Source: Mycobacterium parmense
GTDB taxonomy: Bacteria > Actinomycetota > Actinomycetes > Mycobacteriales > Mycobacteriaceae
Direction: 5' to 3'
NCBI RefSeq assembly: GCF_010730575.1
Contig: NZ_AP022614.1
Span: 1,922,001-1,986,000, forward strand
DNA: 64,000 nt
Each line of letters starts with the position of its first letter. The stretch's first letter is position 1. Below are positions 37,929-45,909 of this stretch, piece after piece. Below the pieces are notes generated by a model. The model worked only from the letters and a program-made list of their open reading frames with translations. It had not been told where the DNA came from and did no database searches. Position numbers and translations under genes: made by a program.

Positions 37929-39569
37929 TTGGCTAATGGCGATCTGACCGCCCGCGAGGCCGAACGCGTGGTGTGGGATGTGATCGTCGTGGGCACCGGA
38001 ATGGGCGGCGGGATGCTGGGCCACCAGCTTGCGCGAGCCGGCCGCAGCGTGCTGTTCGTCGAAAAAGGACGCTCGACACTGCCCGGCACACCCGGAACCA
38101 TCCGCGCCGCGATGCCGGAGTTGGCCGAACCGCGATCGGCCCGCTGCGCCCAGACCTACTACGACGCCCTGGCACGGGCCGGCCGCTGCACCGACGAGAT
38201 CGAAGACATCAGCCGGCGACGCCGCAAAAGGTTCGTGCCGTTCATCGGCAGCGGCACCGGCGGATCGTCGGCCCTCTACGGCATGGTCTGCGAACGCTTC
38301 TTCGTCGCAGACTTCACCCCCCGGCAAAACTTCCACGACCCCGGCGACTCCACCGTGCCCGAGGCCTGGCCCATCACCTACGACCAACTGCGCCCCTGGT
38401 ACCGCCAAGCCGAAAAACTGCTCGGCGTGCGCGGCCAACCCGACCCCCTGCGCCCCGAGTCCGCCGAGGTCGGCCTGCCCCCCGCACCTCCGTTCTCCAC
38501 CGACAACCAACCCCTGGTCAACTACCTCACCGGCCGCGGCCTGCACCCCTACCACCTGCCGATGGCCTGCGACTACACCGACGGATGCACCACCTGCCAG
38601 ACGTACCTGTGCCCCCGACCGTGCAAGAACGACGCCGCCCGCAACGGCGTGCTGCCCGCCATCACCGAGCACGGCGCCCACCTGCTGACCCAATGCCGCG
38701 TGCTGCGCCTCGAAGCCGACCGCACCCAGGTCCGCCACGTCATCTGCCAACACCGCGGCGACATGCTCACCCTGCAGGCCAAAGTGGTCGTGCTCGCCGC
38801 CGGCGCACTGGCCACCCCCATACTGCTGCTCAACTCCCGCTGCGCCGACTGGCCCAACGGACTGGCCAACGGCTCGGACTACGTCGGACGCAACCTGATG
38901 CGCCACCTGCTCGAACCGATGGAGATCTGGCTCGAGCCGAAACGAAACGTCACCGCCGCCAACAAGGAGATCGGACTCAACGACTTCTATCTCTGGGAGG
39001 GTCAGAAGTACGGCACCGTGCAGTCTTTCGGTGCCATCCCCCCCATGGAGTGGGTGACCAACCGCCCCGACGCCAGGGGGCGGGCGTTGCGCCTGGTGAA
39101 TCCCGCGGTCCGCGCGATCTACGACCGGTTCGCGACCGGCGGCCTGGTGCTGGCCGCGATGATGGAAGACCTGCCCTACCTGGACAACCGCGTGCTGCCC
39201 TACGATCGGCCGAGCGTGGACGACAGGCAGCGCCTGCGCATGCAGTATCGGTTGCACGCCAACGAGATCGAGCGCAGAACGCAGTTTCTGCGGCTGCTCA
39301 ACGAGGTGCTGCAGCCGTTTCGCAAACTCACCTTGGGCAGCGGGAAGGAAAACGCCAACCTGGGCCACGTGTGTGGCACCTGCCGCTTCGGGACCGATCC
39401 CAAAACCAGCGTGCTCGACCCGCAGAACCGCGCGCACGAAGTGCACAACCTGTACGTGGTGGACACCTCGTTCTTCCCCTCCAGCGCCGGCTTGAACCCC
39501 AGCCTGACCGTCGCCGCCAACGCCTTGCGAGTCGCCGCGCACCTCAACGAGGCACACTTCGCCGACTAG
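37929..39569 (+). CDS. GMC-family FAD oxidoreductase (1)
   Basis: A 546-residue glucose-methanol-choline oxidoreductase. The FAD-binding motif is VIVVGTGMGGGMLGHQLA, followed by GSGTGGSSALYG. The C-terminal half has GHVCGTCRFGTDPKTSV (catalytic His region near 480) and SAGLNPSLTVAANALRVA, the family's closing signature. It would oxidise an alcohol, possibly a sugar hydroxyl or the lipid, to a carbonyl. The TTG start is supported by GAGGAG seven bases before it and by the same arrangement in the paralogue at 47502. Codons between about 38280 and 38900 are strikingly C-ending, giving open frames on other strands. Its stop TAG lies within the target duplication of an IS element. Confidence 0.88.
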   Translation: MANGDLTAREAERVVWDVIVVGTGMGGGMLGHQLARAGRSVLFVEKGRSTLPGTPGTIRAAMPELAEPRSARCAQTYYDALARAGRCTDEIEDISRRRRKRFVPFIGSGTGGSSALYGMVCERFFVADFTPRQNFHDPGDSTVPEAWPITYDQLRPWYRQAEKLLGVRGQPDPLRPESAEVGLPPAPPFSTDNQPLVNYLTGRGLHPYHLPMACDYTDGCTTCQTYLCPRPCKNDAARNGVLPAITEHGAHLLTQCRVLRLEADRTQVRHVICQHRGDMLTLQAKVVVLAAGALATPILLLNSRCADWPNGLANGSDYVGRNLMRHLLEPMEIWLEPKRNVTAANKEIGLNDFYLWEGQKYGTVQSFGAIPPMEWVTNRPDARGRALRLVNPAVRAIYDRFATGGLVLAAMMEDLPYLDNRVLPYDRPSVDDRQRLRMQYRLHANEIERRTQFLRLLNEVLQPFRKLTLGSGKENANLGHVCGTCRFGTDPKTSVLDPQNRAHEVHNLYVVDTSFFPSSAGLNPSLTVAANALRVAAHLNEAHFAD

Positions 39570-39570
39570 C
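39565..39570. repeat. IS target-site duplication, left copy (ACTAGC)
   Basis: ACTAGC directly adjoins the left end of the IS element and recurs at its right end. It contains the GMC stop codon TAG on the plus strand and supplies the transposase stop TAG on the minus strand. Confidence 0.8.
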
Positions 39571-40565
39571 TGTAGGAGGTCACCACGTTGGTGACGCCGG
39601 TGGTGAGTCGTGATGCTGGTGGCTGGCCGCCGGCGGCAGAGTGTGGTCGATGGTAGTTGAAGTGGATGTTCCAGATCTTGAGTGCTTCGTTGCGTTGGGT
39701 CTCTGAAGTCCAGGTCCGGGCGTAGAGGAACTCTTCGGCCAGGATGCGGTGGTATCTTTCCACCTTGCCGTTGTGGCGCGGGGTGTAGGGCGTGATGCGT
39801 TGATGGCGGGCGCCGTGCAGGACGTGGGCGAAGTCACGGGCGCGGTAACACGAGCCGTTGTCGGTGACGATGCGTTGGATGCGATCGATCCCGTGCGCGG
39901 CGAAAAAGACCCGGGCGCGGTGCATGAAGCCGATTGCGGTGATGGCTTTTTCATCGACAAGTGCCTCGGTGTAGGTCAATCGCGAGTAGCCGTCGACCGC
40001 GGAATGCAAATACACATAGCCTGCCCGCGTGCCTGCCGCGGTGGCCACCGCCACGGCCTTGGCCTGGGCGCTGCCCTTGCCGTGCACTCGCCACCCCGCC
40101 GTCGGGGATGCGGCCGACCTTCTTGACGTCGACGTGAATCATGTGTCCGGGGCGGCGCGCGATGATGCGTTGCGGCACCCGGTTGAGGTCCCCGCTGGGA
40201 TCGAGGAACCTGCGCCGGTTGAGCCCCAACGCGACCAGCTGGCGACTCACGGTGCGCCGGCTGATCACGATCCCGCGTGCATTGAGTTCGAAGGCGATCC
40301 GCGCTGCCGACCACTTGCGGACCCGGCGCAACGTCTCGATGACCTCGATCACCGAGCTCGTAGTGGCGCTGGGCTGACGTGTCGGAGCTGACGAGCGGTC
40401 GTGCAGCCCGAGCTCACCGAACTGGCGGAACCGGTTGACCCACTTGGACGCACACGCCCGCGAAATCCCCATCTCAGCAGCCACGTGGGCAATCGGGCGG
40501 TCAGCACAGCGGGCCACGAGGCGACGACGGCCTTCAACGGACAACGGGGCATTACCGTGGGTCAT
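39566..40565 (-). pseudogene. IS481-family transposase, frameshifted
   Basis: Two frames together make a full transposase. The first (from ATG 40565) carries helix-turn-helix segments (IAHVAAEMGISRACASKWVN) and the first catalytic Asp region GHMIHVDVKKVGRIPDGG. The reading then shifts at a C run near 40094 (G run in the gene), and the second frame continues WRVHGKGSAQAKAVA with IVTDNGS (second Asp) and GKVERYHR (catalytic Glu). In relatives the junction reads DGGGWRVH, so two bases appear lost. The last codon and stop (AGC TAG) are made with target-site bases. Either the element is inactive, it uses frameshifting, or the base run was misread. Confidence 0.8.
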
Positions 40566-40685
40566 GGACGGGTTCCTTCGGTGTAAGGACGAGGGGTTTG
40601 GCGATTTCTCATCCTGCCGCCCAGGAACCCGTCCCCCAGGACACCTCAACCCGTGTCGGCGCCTACAACGTCACGACCCGCAACA
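39571..40685 (-). mobile_element. IS481-family insertion sequence
   Basis: A 1115-base element with imperfect inverted ends beginning TGT (left 39571-39593, right 40663-40685; by eye 16 of 23 bases agree, including GGTC and ACGTTG). A six-base target duplication ACTAGC flanks it. It encodes one IS481-type DDE transposase on the minus strand, which is frameshifted. It sits between the convergent GMC and Gfo/Idh/MocA genes and breaks neither: removing it with one target copy restores a GMC stop followed by CCGATTCAGG. Confidence 0.85.
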
Positions 40686-40691
40686 ACTAGC
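40686..40691. repeat. IS target-site duplication, right copy (ACTAGC)
   Basis: Second copy of ACTAGC, joining the IS right end to the original sequence downstream of the GMC gene. Confidence 0.8.
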
Positions 40692-40695
40692 CGAT

Positions 40696-41685
40696 TCAGG
40701 CCGGTTGCCGCAGCGAGAGGCCCGCAGCGCGGTAGATCGCGTCGATGACGGCCATGTTCTCTACCGCGCCTTCCGGTGTCGTCTTCACCGGCTCACCGTG
40801 CAGCACGGCCGCGGCGAAAGCGTCGAGCTGAAACGCATAGGTCGAGCGCACCGTGAAGTTCTCCACCCGCTTTCCCCGGGTGGATCGGACGGAGAACCGC
40901 TGGAAAGGAATGAGCGGGTTGAGTCGCAACTCTCCGCGGTCGCCGACCACCTTGACGGTGAAGCGCGGCAGGTCGGTCGACCACATCGAGCAGTGGATCC
41001 GGCCGGTGTGCCCACCGGCGAAACGCAACTGGGCCGTCATCGTTCGGTCCACCTCGGGACCGTGCAATTTCGCTTGCGCCGCAACGACTTCGGGGGCCGA
41101 TCCGCCGAACCTGCGCACCATGTCGACCGCGTAGCACCCCAGATCCATCAGCGCACCGCCGGCGAGCGAGTAGTTGTACCGGTTGTGCGAGAATTTCGGC
41201 ATCCAGAAGCACCACTGAGCGTCCACCCGCTCCAGCTTGCCCAGCTCCCCCGACGCGATGATCTCCTCGACGCGCGCGGCGCAGGGATGGTAGCGGTAAT
41301 GAAACGCCTCCATCACGACCCGGCCCGACTCGGCGGCCAGCGCGGCGACCTCGCGCGCCTCGGCGGCATTGGCAGTGAACGGTTTTTCGCACAGCACGTG
41401 CTTGCCGGCGTCGAGCGCGGCCCGGGTCCACTTGCCGTGCAAGGCGATTGGCAGGGGGTTGTAGACGGCGTCCAGGCCGGGATCGGCGAGCAGCGCCTCG
41501 TAGCTGTCGTGCACCCGCTCGATGCCGTGCTTGGCGGCAAAGGCCTGCGCACGGGACACGTCGCGTGCGGCGACCGCGGCCACCACGATCTCGTCGTTGT
41601 CCCGGGCCGGCTTGATGAGCGCCGCCGGTGTGATGCGAGCCGCCCCAAGGATGCCGATCCGCACCGTGGCGACGCTGTCACGCAT
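40696..41685 (-). CDS. Gfo/Idh/MocA-family oxidoreductase (2)
   Basis: A 329-residue paralogue of the oxidoreductase at 35917. It has VRIGILGAARI, CEKPFTANAAEA, GGALMDLGCYAVDMVR and RFAGGHTGRIHC. Again Tyr stands in the position after DLGC where many family members have His. It should carry out an NAD(P)-linked redox step on a sugar. Before the IS arrived it would have been a tail-to-tail neighbour of GMC oxidoreductase 1, which suggests the flavin and nicotinamide enzymes act on the same sugar. The ATG at 41685 matches the paralogue's N-terminal length; a TTG at 41703 would add six residues. Confidence 0.87.
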   Translation of the reverse strand: MRDSVATVRIGILGAARITPAALIKPARDNDEIVVAAVAARDVSRAQAFAAKHGIERVHDSYEALLADPGLDAVYNPLPIALHGKWTRAALDAGKHVLCEKPFTANAAEAREVAALAAESGRVVMEAFHYRYHPCAARVEEIIASGELGKLERVDAQWCFWMPKFSHNRYNYSLAGGALMDLGCYAVDMVRRFGGSAPEVVAAQAKLHGPEVDRTMTAQLRFAGGHTGRIHCSMWSTDLPRFTVKVVGDRGELRLNPLIPFQRFSVRSTRGKRVENFTVRSTYAFQLDAFAAAVLHGEPVKTTPEGAVENMAVIDAIYRAAGLSLRQPA

Positions 41686-42209
41686 GGACTCCGATGCTAG
41701 CAAACAGGTAGCGGAGACTCGGACAACTAATTAGGACTCAGGCGGCACTATTGACGGGTCCACGACGACCCAGCGTCGCGCATGCTCCCACTGCCCGATC
41801 CTGGCGAATGTGGCTTCTACTACGCCCCAACGACTCGTTATTATCTCCTGGCCGAATTGCGTGTGACGCGATCGTCAGATCTCCACCGGACCTCGCGGCG
41901 TTCCGACCAATTTCAGAATGTCGGTGAGCGAATGGACGGTGCGTAGATCTCGCCGCTGATGGGATGGAAGCCGCCACTGCCGTACGGCTTGGTGACCGAC
42001 AGAGTCGCCGAACCCCTCTTCGTCGACACTGGTCTCATACTCGCCGTGGGGGCACCCAACTTCAGGTTCTCTTTACGCCAAAGGAGCTCGCGATATGCGC
42101 GGTCAAAGCCCTCTGGCAGGGCGGGGTTAACATGGCGCCCACCTGCTGGTACTCTCCCCGCGGAACCTCTTCTAGAAGGGCAGACGCGTATGCAGCATAG
42201 AAGCCTGAC
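41686..42209. other. Lower-GC intergenic region
   Basis: About 520 bases with visibly lower GC than the DNA to its left, marking the edge of a compositionally different island. Short open frames are present on both strands but none resembles a known protein. No promoter of the families seen elsewhere was found. Confidence 0.5.
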
Positions 42210-43175
42210 ATGGTAACGGGAGTACATAAAAAAGAGTTGGAATTCACCTCGCACAACATTCGTTTGGACGACGGTACTTTCACGAAACCCGAATCGAAAC
42301 ATTCGATTGTAGATCATCCATGGTTCATTTCGGCGCGCGGTATCTTACAAACGGTTTTCCCGGGGGATAAAACTCAACTCCGCCTGGCCGATGTGGGTTG
42401 CTTGGAAGGTGGATACGCTGTCGAGTTCGCGCGGATGGGATTTCGCGTTCTTGGGATAGACGTGCGTGAGTTGAACATAGCGGCCTGCAATTATGTTAAG
42501 TCAAAAACTGATCTACCGCACCTGGATTTTGTCCAAGACAACGCCTTCAATATTGCCAACTATGGAAATTTTGATGCTGTCTTCTGCTGCGGGCTGCTCT
42601 ACCATCTCGACCGCCCAAAGCAATTTCTGGAAACGATTTCAGCTGCGACGAACAAGCTTCTAATTCTGCAGACACACTTCTCTCTGATTGATTCAAACCG
42701 CAGGTTCGTCCGTCAAAAATTGGCCAAAATGAAGGATCGGATGCCTATAACTGCGCGATTGGTCCTGCCGGGGATGCAATGGGTATTGGACAGGTTGCTG
42801 GGAAAACCAAGGCCCGAAAGTTTCTATCTTTCGCTACCCAGAGATGTATGGCTATCGTCGCCCAGTGAAAACGAGGGCCTTCCTGGAAGGTGGTTCACCG
42901 AGTTTCACAGCGAAAGATCGTTCGGCAAAAGAGAAACTTCGAAATGGTCGTCTTGGGACAATCGTCGATCCTTTTGGGTTCAACGCGAATACTTATTGCA
43001 GACGATTCGCGACGTCGGATTTGACCTGGTGCTGGAACAGTATGACCACTTGGAGCCAAACATTGCAGAGTGCTTGCTCGAGGGTTCATATCAAGCAAAT
43101 CTTCGAGGGACATTCATCGGCATCAAGACGCAGAACGCAACGGTAGCTGCTGAATCACCTTCGATACCCTCCTAG
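42210..43175 (+). CDS. Class I SAM-dependent methyltransferase, low GC
   Basis: A 321-residue methyltransferase. LRLADVGCLEGGYAVEFAR is SAM motif I, then VLGIDVRELNI, LDFVQDNAFNI and AVFCCGLLYHLDRPKQFLE, a layout shared with Methyltransf_23 and CmoB-like enzymes. About 120 further residues follow the core (EGLPGRWFTEF, FWVQREYLL). Substrate is unknown; a sugar or lipid of the cell-surface glycoconjugate is likely from context. Codon use is AT-richer than in surrounding genes (many AAT, GAT, TTT and ATA codons), a sign of separate origin. No clear ribosome site lies before the ATG, so the start is less certain than the frame. Confidence 0.75.
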   Translation: MVTGVHKKELEFTSHNIRLDDGTFTKPESKHSIVDHPWFISARGILQTVFPGDKTQLRLADVGCLEGGYAVEFARMGFRVLGIDVRELNIAACNYVKSKTDLPHLDFVQDNAFNIANYGNFDAVFCCGLLYHLDRPKQFLETISAATNKLLILQTHFSLIDSNRRFVRQKLAKMKDRMPITARLVLPGMQWVLDRLLGKPRPESFYLSLPRDVWLSSPSENEGLPGRWFTEFHSERSFGKRETSKWSSWDNRRSFWVQREYLLQTIRDVGFDLVLEQYDHLEPNIAECLLEGSYQANLRGTFIGIKTQNATVAAESPSIPS

Positions 43176-43282
43176 TCCCGGTAACGCCGTGACCGGTGGA
43201 CGGTCGATGGACGCCAATGAGGACGCTGGATTTTATATCAATCCGTCTCCATGTACACGCAGTTTTGGCCTACACTCTTGCG

Positions 43283-44497
43283 ATGGCCCCCGCTGACACC
43301 TTGCGCCGCGCGGGAAACCGGCTTCGCGAGTTCGGACCTTTCGGCAAGACGGAGCCCATCCCTCGGATATTGGTGGTCTCGAACTACGGCAACTTAGGCG
43401 GAGGGGCAGCGGCCGTGTTTCGAGACATGGCGCTGGCGCTGAGGGAGAAGCGGCCGGACCTGGACGTGGTCGCCGTCTACCCGTGGAAGGGAAGCCTGGC
43501 GGCTGAGTGTGCTCGGCACGGTATCCGCACCAAGATTGCATGGATACCGCCTTGGGCTTTTCTCGAGCGGTGGCGCAGGCCGCGCGCTGAGGCCCTCATT
43601 GGCGCGATTCCGCGCGGTGCACTTCTCCTTGTAGGCATCTTGCAAGCAGTGTTTCTACTTATTCGATTGCGTCCCGCGATGGTGGTGAGCAACACAATGC
43701 TCATTCCGTCACACGCCGTAGCCGCCAAGCTACTGGGAATTCCCCATTATTGGATGGTCCATGAGTTCGGAAGAGATGACCATCACCTTCGGTTCCTGTT
43801 TGGCTACCGCAGAACCATCCTCCTGATCGGACAGCTGTCGGAGGCAGTAATCTGCAATTCACAGGCAGTTGAAAAGGCTCTGCTCGCGGTCGATCCAAAA
43901 ATGAGATCGCACGTCATCTACCCGGTCGTCGATACTCCCCTTTGCACGCCGCAGGAGCGGCGCCCGGGTGAGCTGATGCGAGCTATATTGATCGGTCGGC
44001 TCGCTAAATCCAAGGGGCAACACATTGCAGTTGAGGCTATCGCTATCGCGCGGCAAGCCGGTGTCGACATCGAGTTGGCTCTGATCGGCGCTGGCGACCA
44101 AAAGCCAATTCGCGAGCTTGCTCAACGCCTGGGCGTCGAGGACCTCGTGAGCCTTCACGGGCCAACCTCCGACGTTGGACTCTACTGGTCTACCGCCCAC
44201 GTAGGCCTTATGTGCAGCGAGTGCGAGGCGTTCGGCCTGGTAACGGTGGAGGCGATGAGAGCTGGGTTGCCTGTTTGCGGAACGAATACGGGCGGCACCC
44301 CGGAGATCATCGATTCAGGAGTCAACGGACTGCTGAGCCCCGCAGGGGACGCGAATGCACTCGCAGCCAACCTTATGGCGCTCGAGTCAGACGAGGATCT
44401 GCGGCGCAAGTTCGCCTCTCGCGCGGCAGATACGACGGAGCGCTTCCGGCGTGAGCATTACGGCGATGAACTCGCCCCCATTCTCGGCCTGGGTTAG
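43283..44497 (+). CDS. GT4-family glycosyltransferase
   Basis: A 404-residue retaining glycosyltransferase of family 4 (group 1), with a GT-B fold. The N-terminal domain has ILVVSNYGNLGGGAAAV; the C-terminal domain has AILIGRLAKSKGQHIAVEAI and the E-x7-E donor motif in ECEAFGLVTVEAM, then GTNTGGTPEIIDSG. It is unrelated to the six MGT glycosyltransferases and should use a different donor. A TACACT box lies six bases before the ATG, as in leaderless mycobacterial genes, so this start was preferred over GTG 43196. It is part of the lower-GC island with the methyltransferase before it. Confidence 0.85.
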   Translation: MAPADTLRRAGNRLREFGPFGKTEPIPRILVVSNYGNLGGGAAAVFRDMALALREKRPDLDVVAVYPWKGSLAAECARHGIRTKIAWIPPWAFLERWRRPRAEALIGAIPRGALLLVGILQAVFLLIRLRPAMVVSNTMLIPSHAVAAKLLGIPHYWMVHEFGRDDHHLRFLFGYRRTILLIGQLSEAVICNSQAVEKALLAVDPKMRSHVIYPVVDTPLCTPQERRPGELMRAILIGRLAKSKGQHIAVEAIAIARQAGVDIELALIGAGDQKPIRELAQRLGVEDLVSLHGPTSDVGLYWSTAHVGLMCSECEAFGLVTVEAMRAGLPVCGTNTGGTPEIIDSGVNGLLSPAGDANALAANLMALESDEDLRRKFASRAADTTERFRREHYGDELAPILGLG

Positions 44498-44541
44498 GAC
44501 GGACGCGCGATCGGGGACGTGTGCAGAACCGCCCACCCAGA

Positions 44542-45753
44542 CTAGCGCGCGCCGGCCGAAGTAATGCTTCTCCGCTTAAGACGCGACTTCAAGGAAATCG
44601 CGCGCTTCTCGACCAAAAACCAACTCAGCGCGGCTAGCGGCAGGGTGGCGATGGCTGAAACGATCGCGAACGCAATTGGATTCAGAAAAGCAAGCCCACA
44701 AATCACCAGCAACTGCTGTACAGGAAATGCGTAAATATAGACGCCGTAAGATAAATCTGTCCGGAGCCTCAAGCGCTCGTTGTGGATGAGAGCACCTGAA
44801 ACGATGATGGCGTAGGCCAGCGGAATGGCGGCAACAATTCGGTAATTGGGTAACAGGCTCGCCGCGAGGACGACTAACACGCTCACCACTACCAGCGACC
44901 ATCTGGCGGGAAGGACGTTTCGGAACAGATACAGGAGCGCGCCCGCCAGAAACATGAGAGCGAAACGCGCTGCCAATCCTTCCATGACCAGCTGATTAGT
45001 CGCGGCGTCGATGTACTGCCGACCGCCTGGTGGCGTTTCGACGAAGGCGCTGAAGGGGGGCAGTATCGCCGACCAGTACAGCACCAGCACGAACAGCGCA
45101 GGAATAAGCCACCGGCGATGTAAGAGTCCTGCTATACCGAGACCAGCAATAGCGATGTAGCACAGCACTTCCCAAGAGAGTGTACCGAGAGAACCGTCCC
45201 ACACCCCTGACCACGTAACGCCGCGCGGTGTTCCCCCGATATCGGGCTTAACGAACGACACGGCGCTGTTTCGAAGGACGTACTCGAACGGCGCACGCGA
45301 TAGCAGCAACTTGGCAGCCGAGCCTTTTTGGATGGTCACGGCGATCGGAGCTATGACAAACGCGGTGACGATAAGGCATGCCCATAGTCCAGGAAGGATT
45401 CGGAGGCCTCGAGCCAAGAAATAGTCGCGCAACCGAGCGCTTCTGAACCAACTCCACGTGATGAGAAATCCTGAGATTGCGAAAAAGCCGTCAACCCATC
45501 CTTCGCTAAGAAGTTGGTGAATCGGCTCGAACGACACGTGGCGGTCGGTGATTGGCCACGCGTGCCACAAAATAACACCGGTCGCTAGCATCAAACGCCA
45601 CGCATTTAGTGCGTTGCTTCGCGGATCGAATTCTTCTCCGAGTGTTAAACTTGTCGTACGTCTCCGTTTTGGCCAGCGACCGACGATGTCACTGTCGCCA
45701 GCGACTTTTGGGTCCGTGTCACCTTCACTGCGTCCGAACACACCTTGAGCCAT
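44542..45753 (-). CDS. Acyltransferase-3 family membrane protein
   Basis: A 403-residue membrane acyltransferase with about ten membrane segments and no SGNH domain, the size of the GPL acetyltransferases (Atf) and OafA-like proteins. The R-x10-H signature is present (AWRLMLATGVILWHAW), followed by GFFAISGFLITWSW. It probably acetylates or acylates a glycan hydroxyl. Odd: its first residues MAQGVFGRSEGDTD match the start of the UDP-sugar dehydrogenase at 34461, and the two share an upstream leader. The body has lower GC than neighbouring genes, so a foreign gene may have been joined to a local promoter and N-terminus. Confidence 0.88.
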   Translation of the reverse strand: MAQGVFGRSEGDTDPKVAGDSDIVGRWPKRRRTTSLTLGEEFDPRSNALNAWRLMLATGVILWHAWPITDRHVSFEPIHQLLSEGWVDGFFAISGFLITWSWFRSARLRDYFLARGLRILPGLWACLIVTAFVIAPIAVTIQKGSAAKLLLSRAPFEYVLRNSAVSFVKPDIGGTPRGVTWSGVWDGSLGTLSWEVLCYIAIAGLGIAGLLHRRWLIPALFVLVLYWSAILPPFSAFVETPPGGRQYIDAATNQLVMEGLAARFALMFLAGALLYLFRNVLPARWSLVVVSVLVVLAASLLPNYRIVAAIPLAYAIIVSGALIHNERLRLRTDLSYGVYIYAFPVQQLLVICGLAFLNPIAFAIVSAIATLPLAALSWFLVEKRAISLKSRLKRRSITSAGAR

Positions 45754-45840
45754 CGCGGTCCATATCCTTCAACCCCCGTGTGCGTCCAACGAATGGCAAA
45801 TCGGGAACCTCCCGTCTCCGACTATCCCGCTAGGCAGTGT
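45754..45840 (-). repeat. Repeated 5' leader, copy 4 (acyltransferase)
   Basis: A leader of the same family as those before the glycosyltransferase and dehydrogenase genes: GCGATG, TTGAAGG, ACGCACACGGGGG and a CGGGAGG block. Likeness to the dehydrogenase leader runs on into the first seven or so codons. Confidence 0.6.
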
Positions 45841-45857
45841 ATCCAACACATGTCTAA
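45836..45857 (-). promoter_or_regulatory. Shared promoter motif, acyltransferase at 45753
   Basis: On the minus strand TTAGACATGTGTTGGATACA fits the motif found before the three OafA-SGNH genes. TACACT at its end is a likely -10. Here the motif is joined to the glycosyltransferase-type leader. Confidence 0.45.
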
Positions 45858-45909
45858 CAGATCGGGGAGCAGGGAGTCCCGCAAGCACCGCAACACGCGC
45901 CTACGCCGC

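Noticed and set aside
37764..39613. Two frames of 546 to 597 codons overlapping GMC 1
   Set aside because: They arise from the C-ending codon run of the GMC gene. Only the GMC frame has FAD and catalytic motifs and a ribosome site.
39571..40667. IS right end at 40667 (TGTAGG repeat)
   Set aside because: An end at 40685 gives longer inverted repeats and a perfect six-base target duplication, ACTAGC, on both sides.
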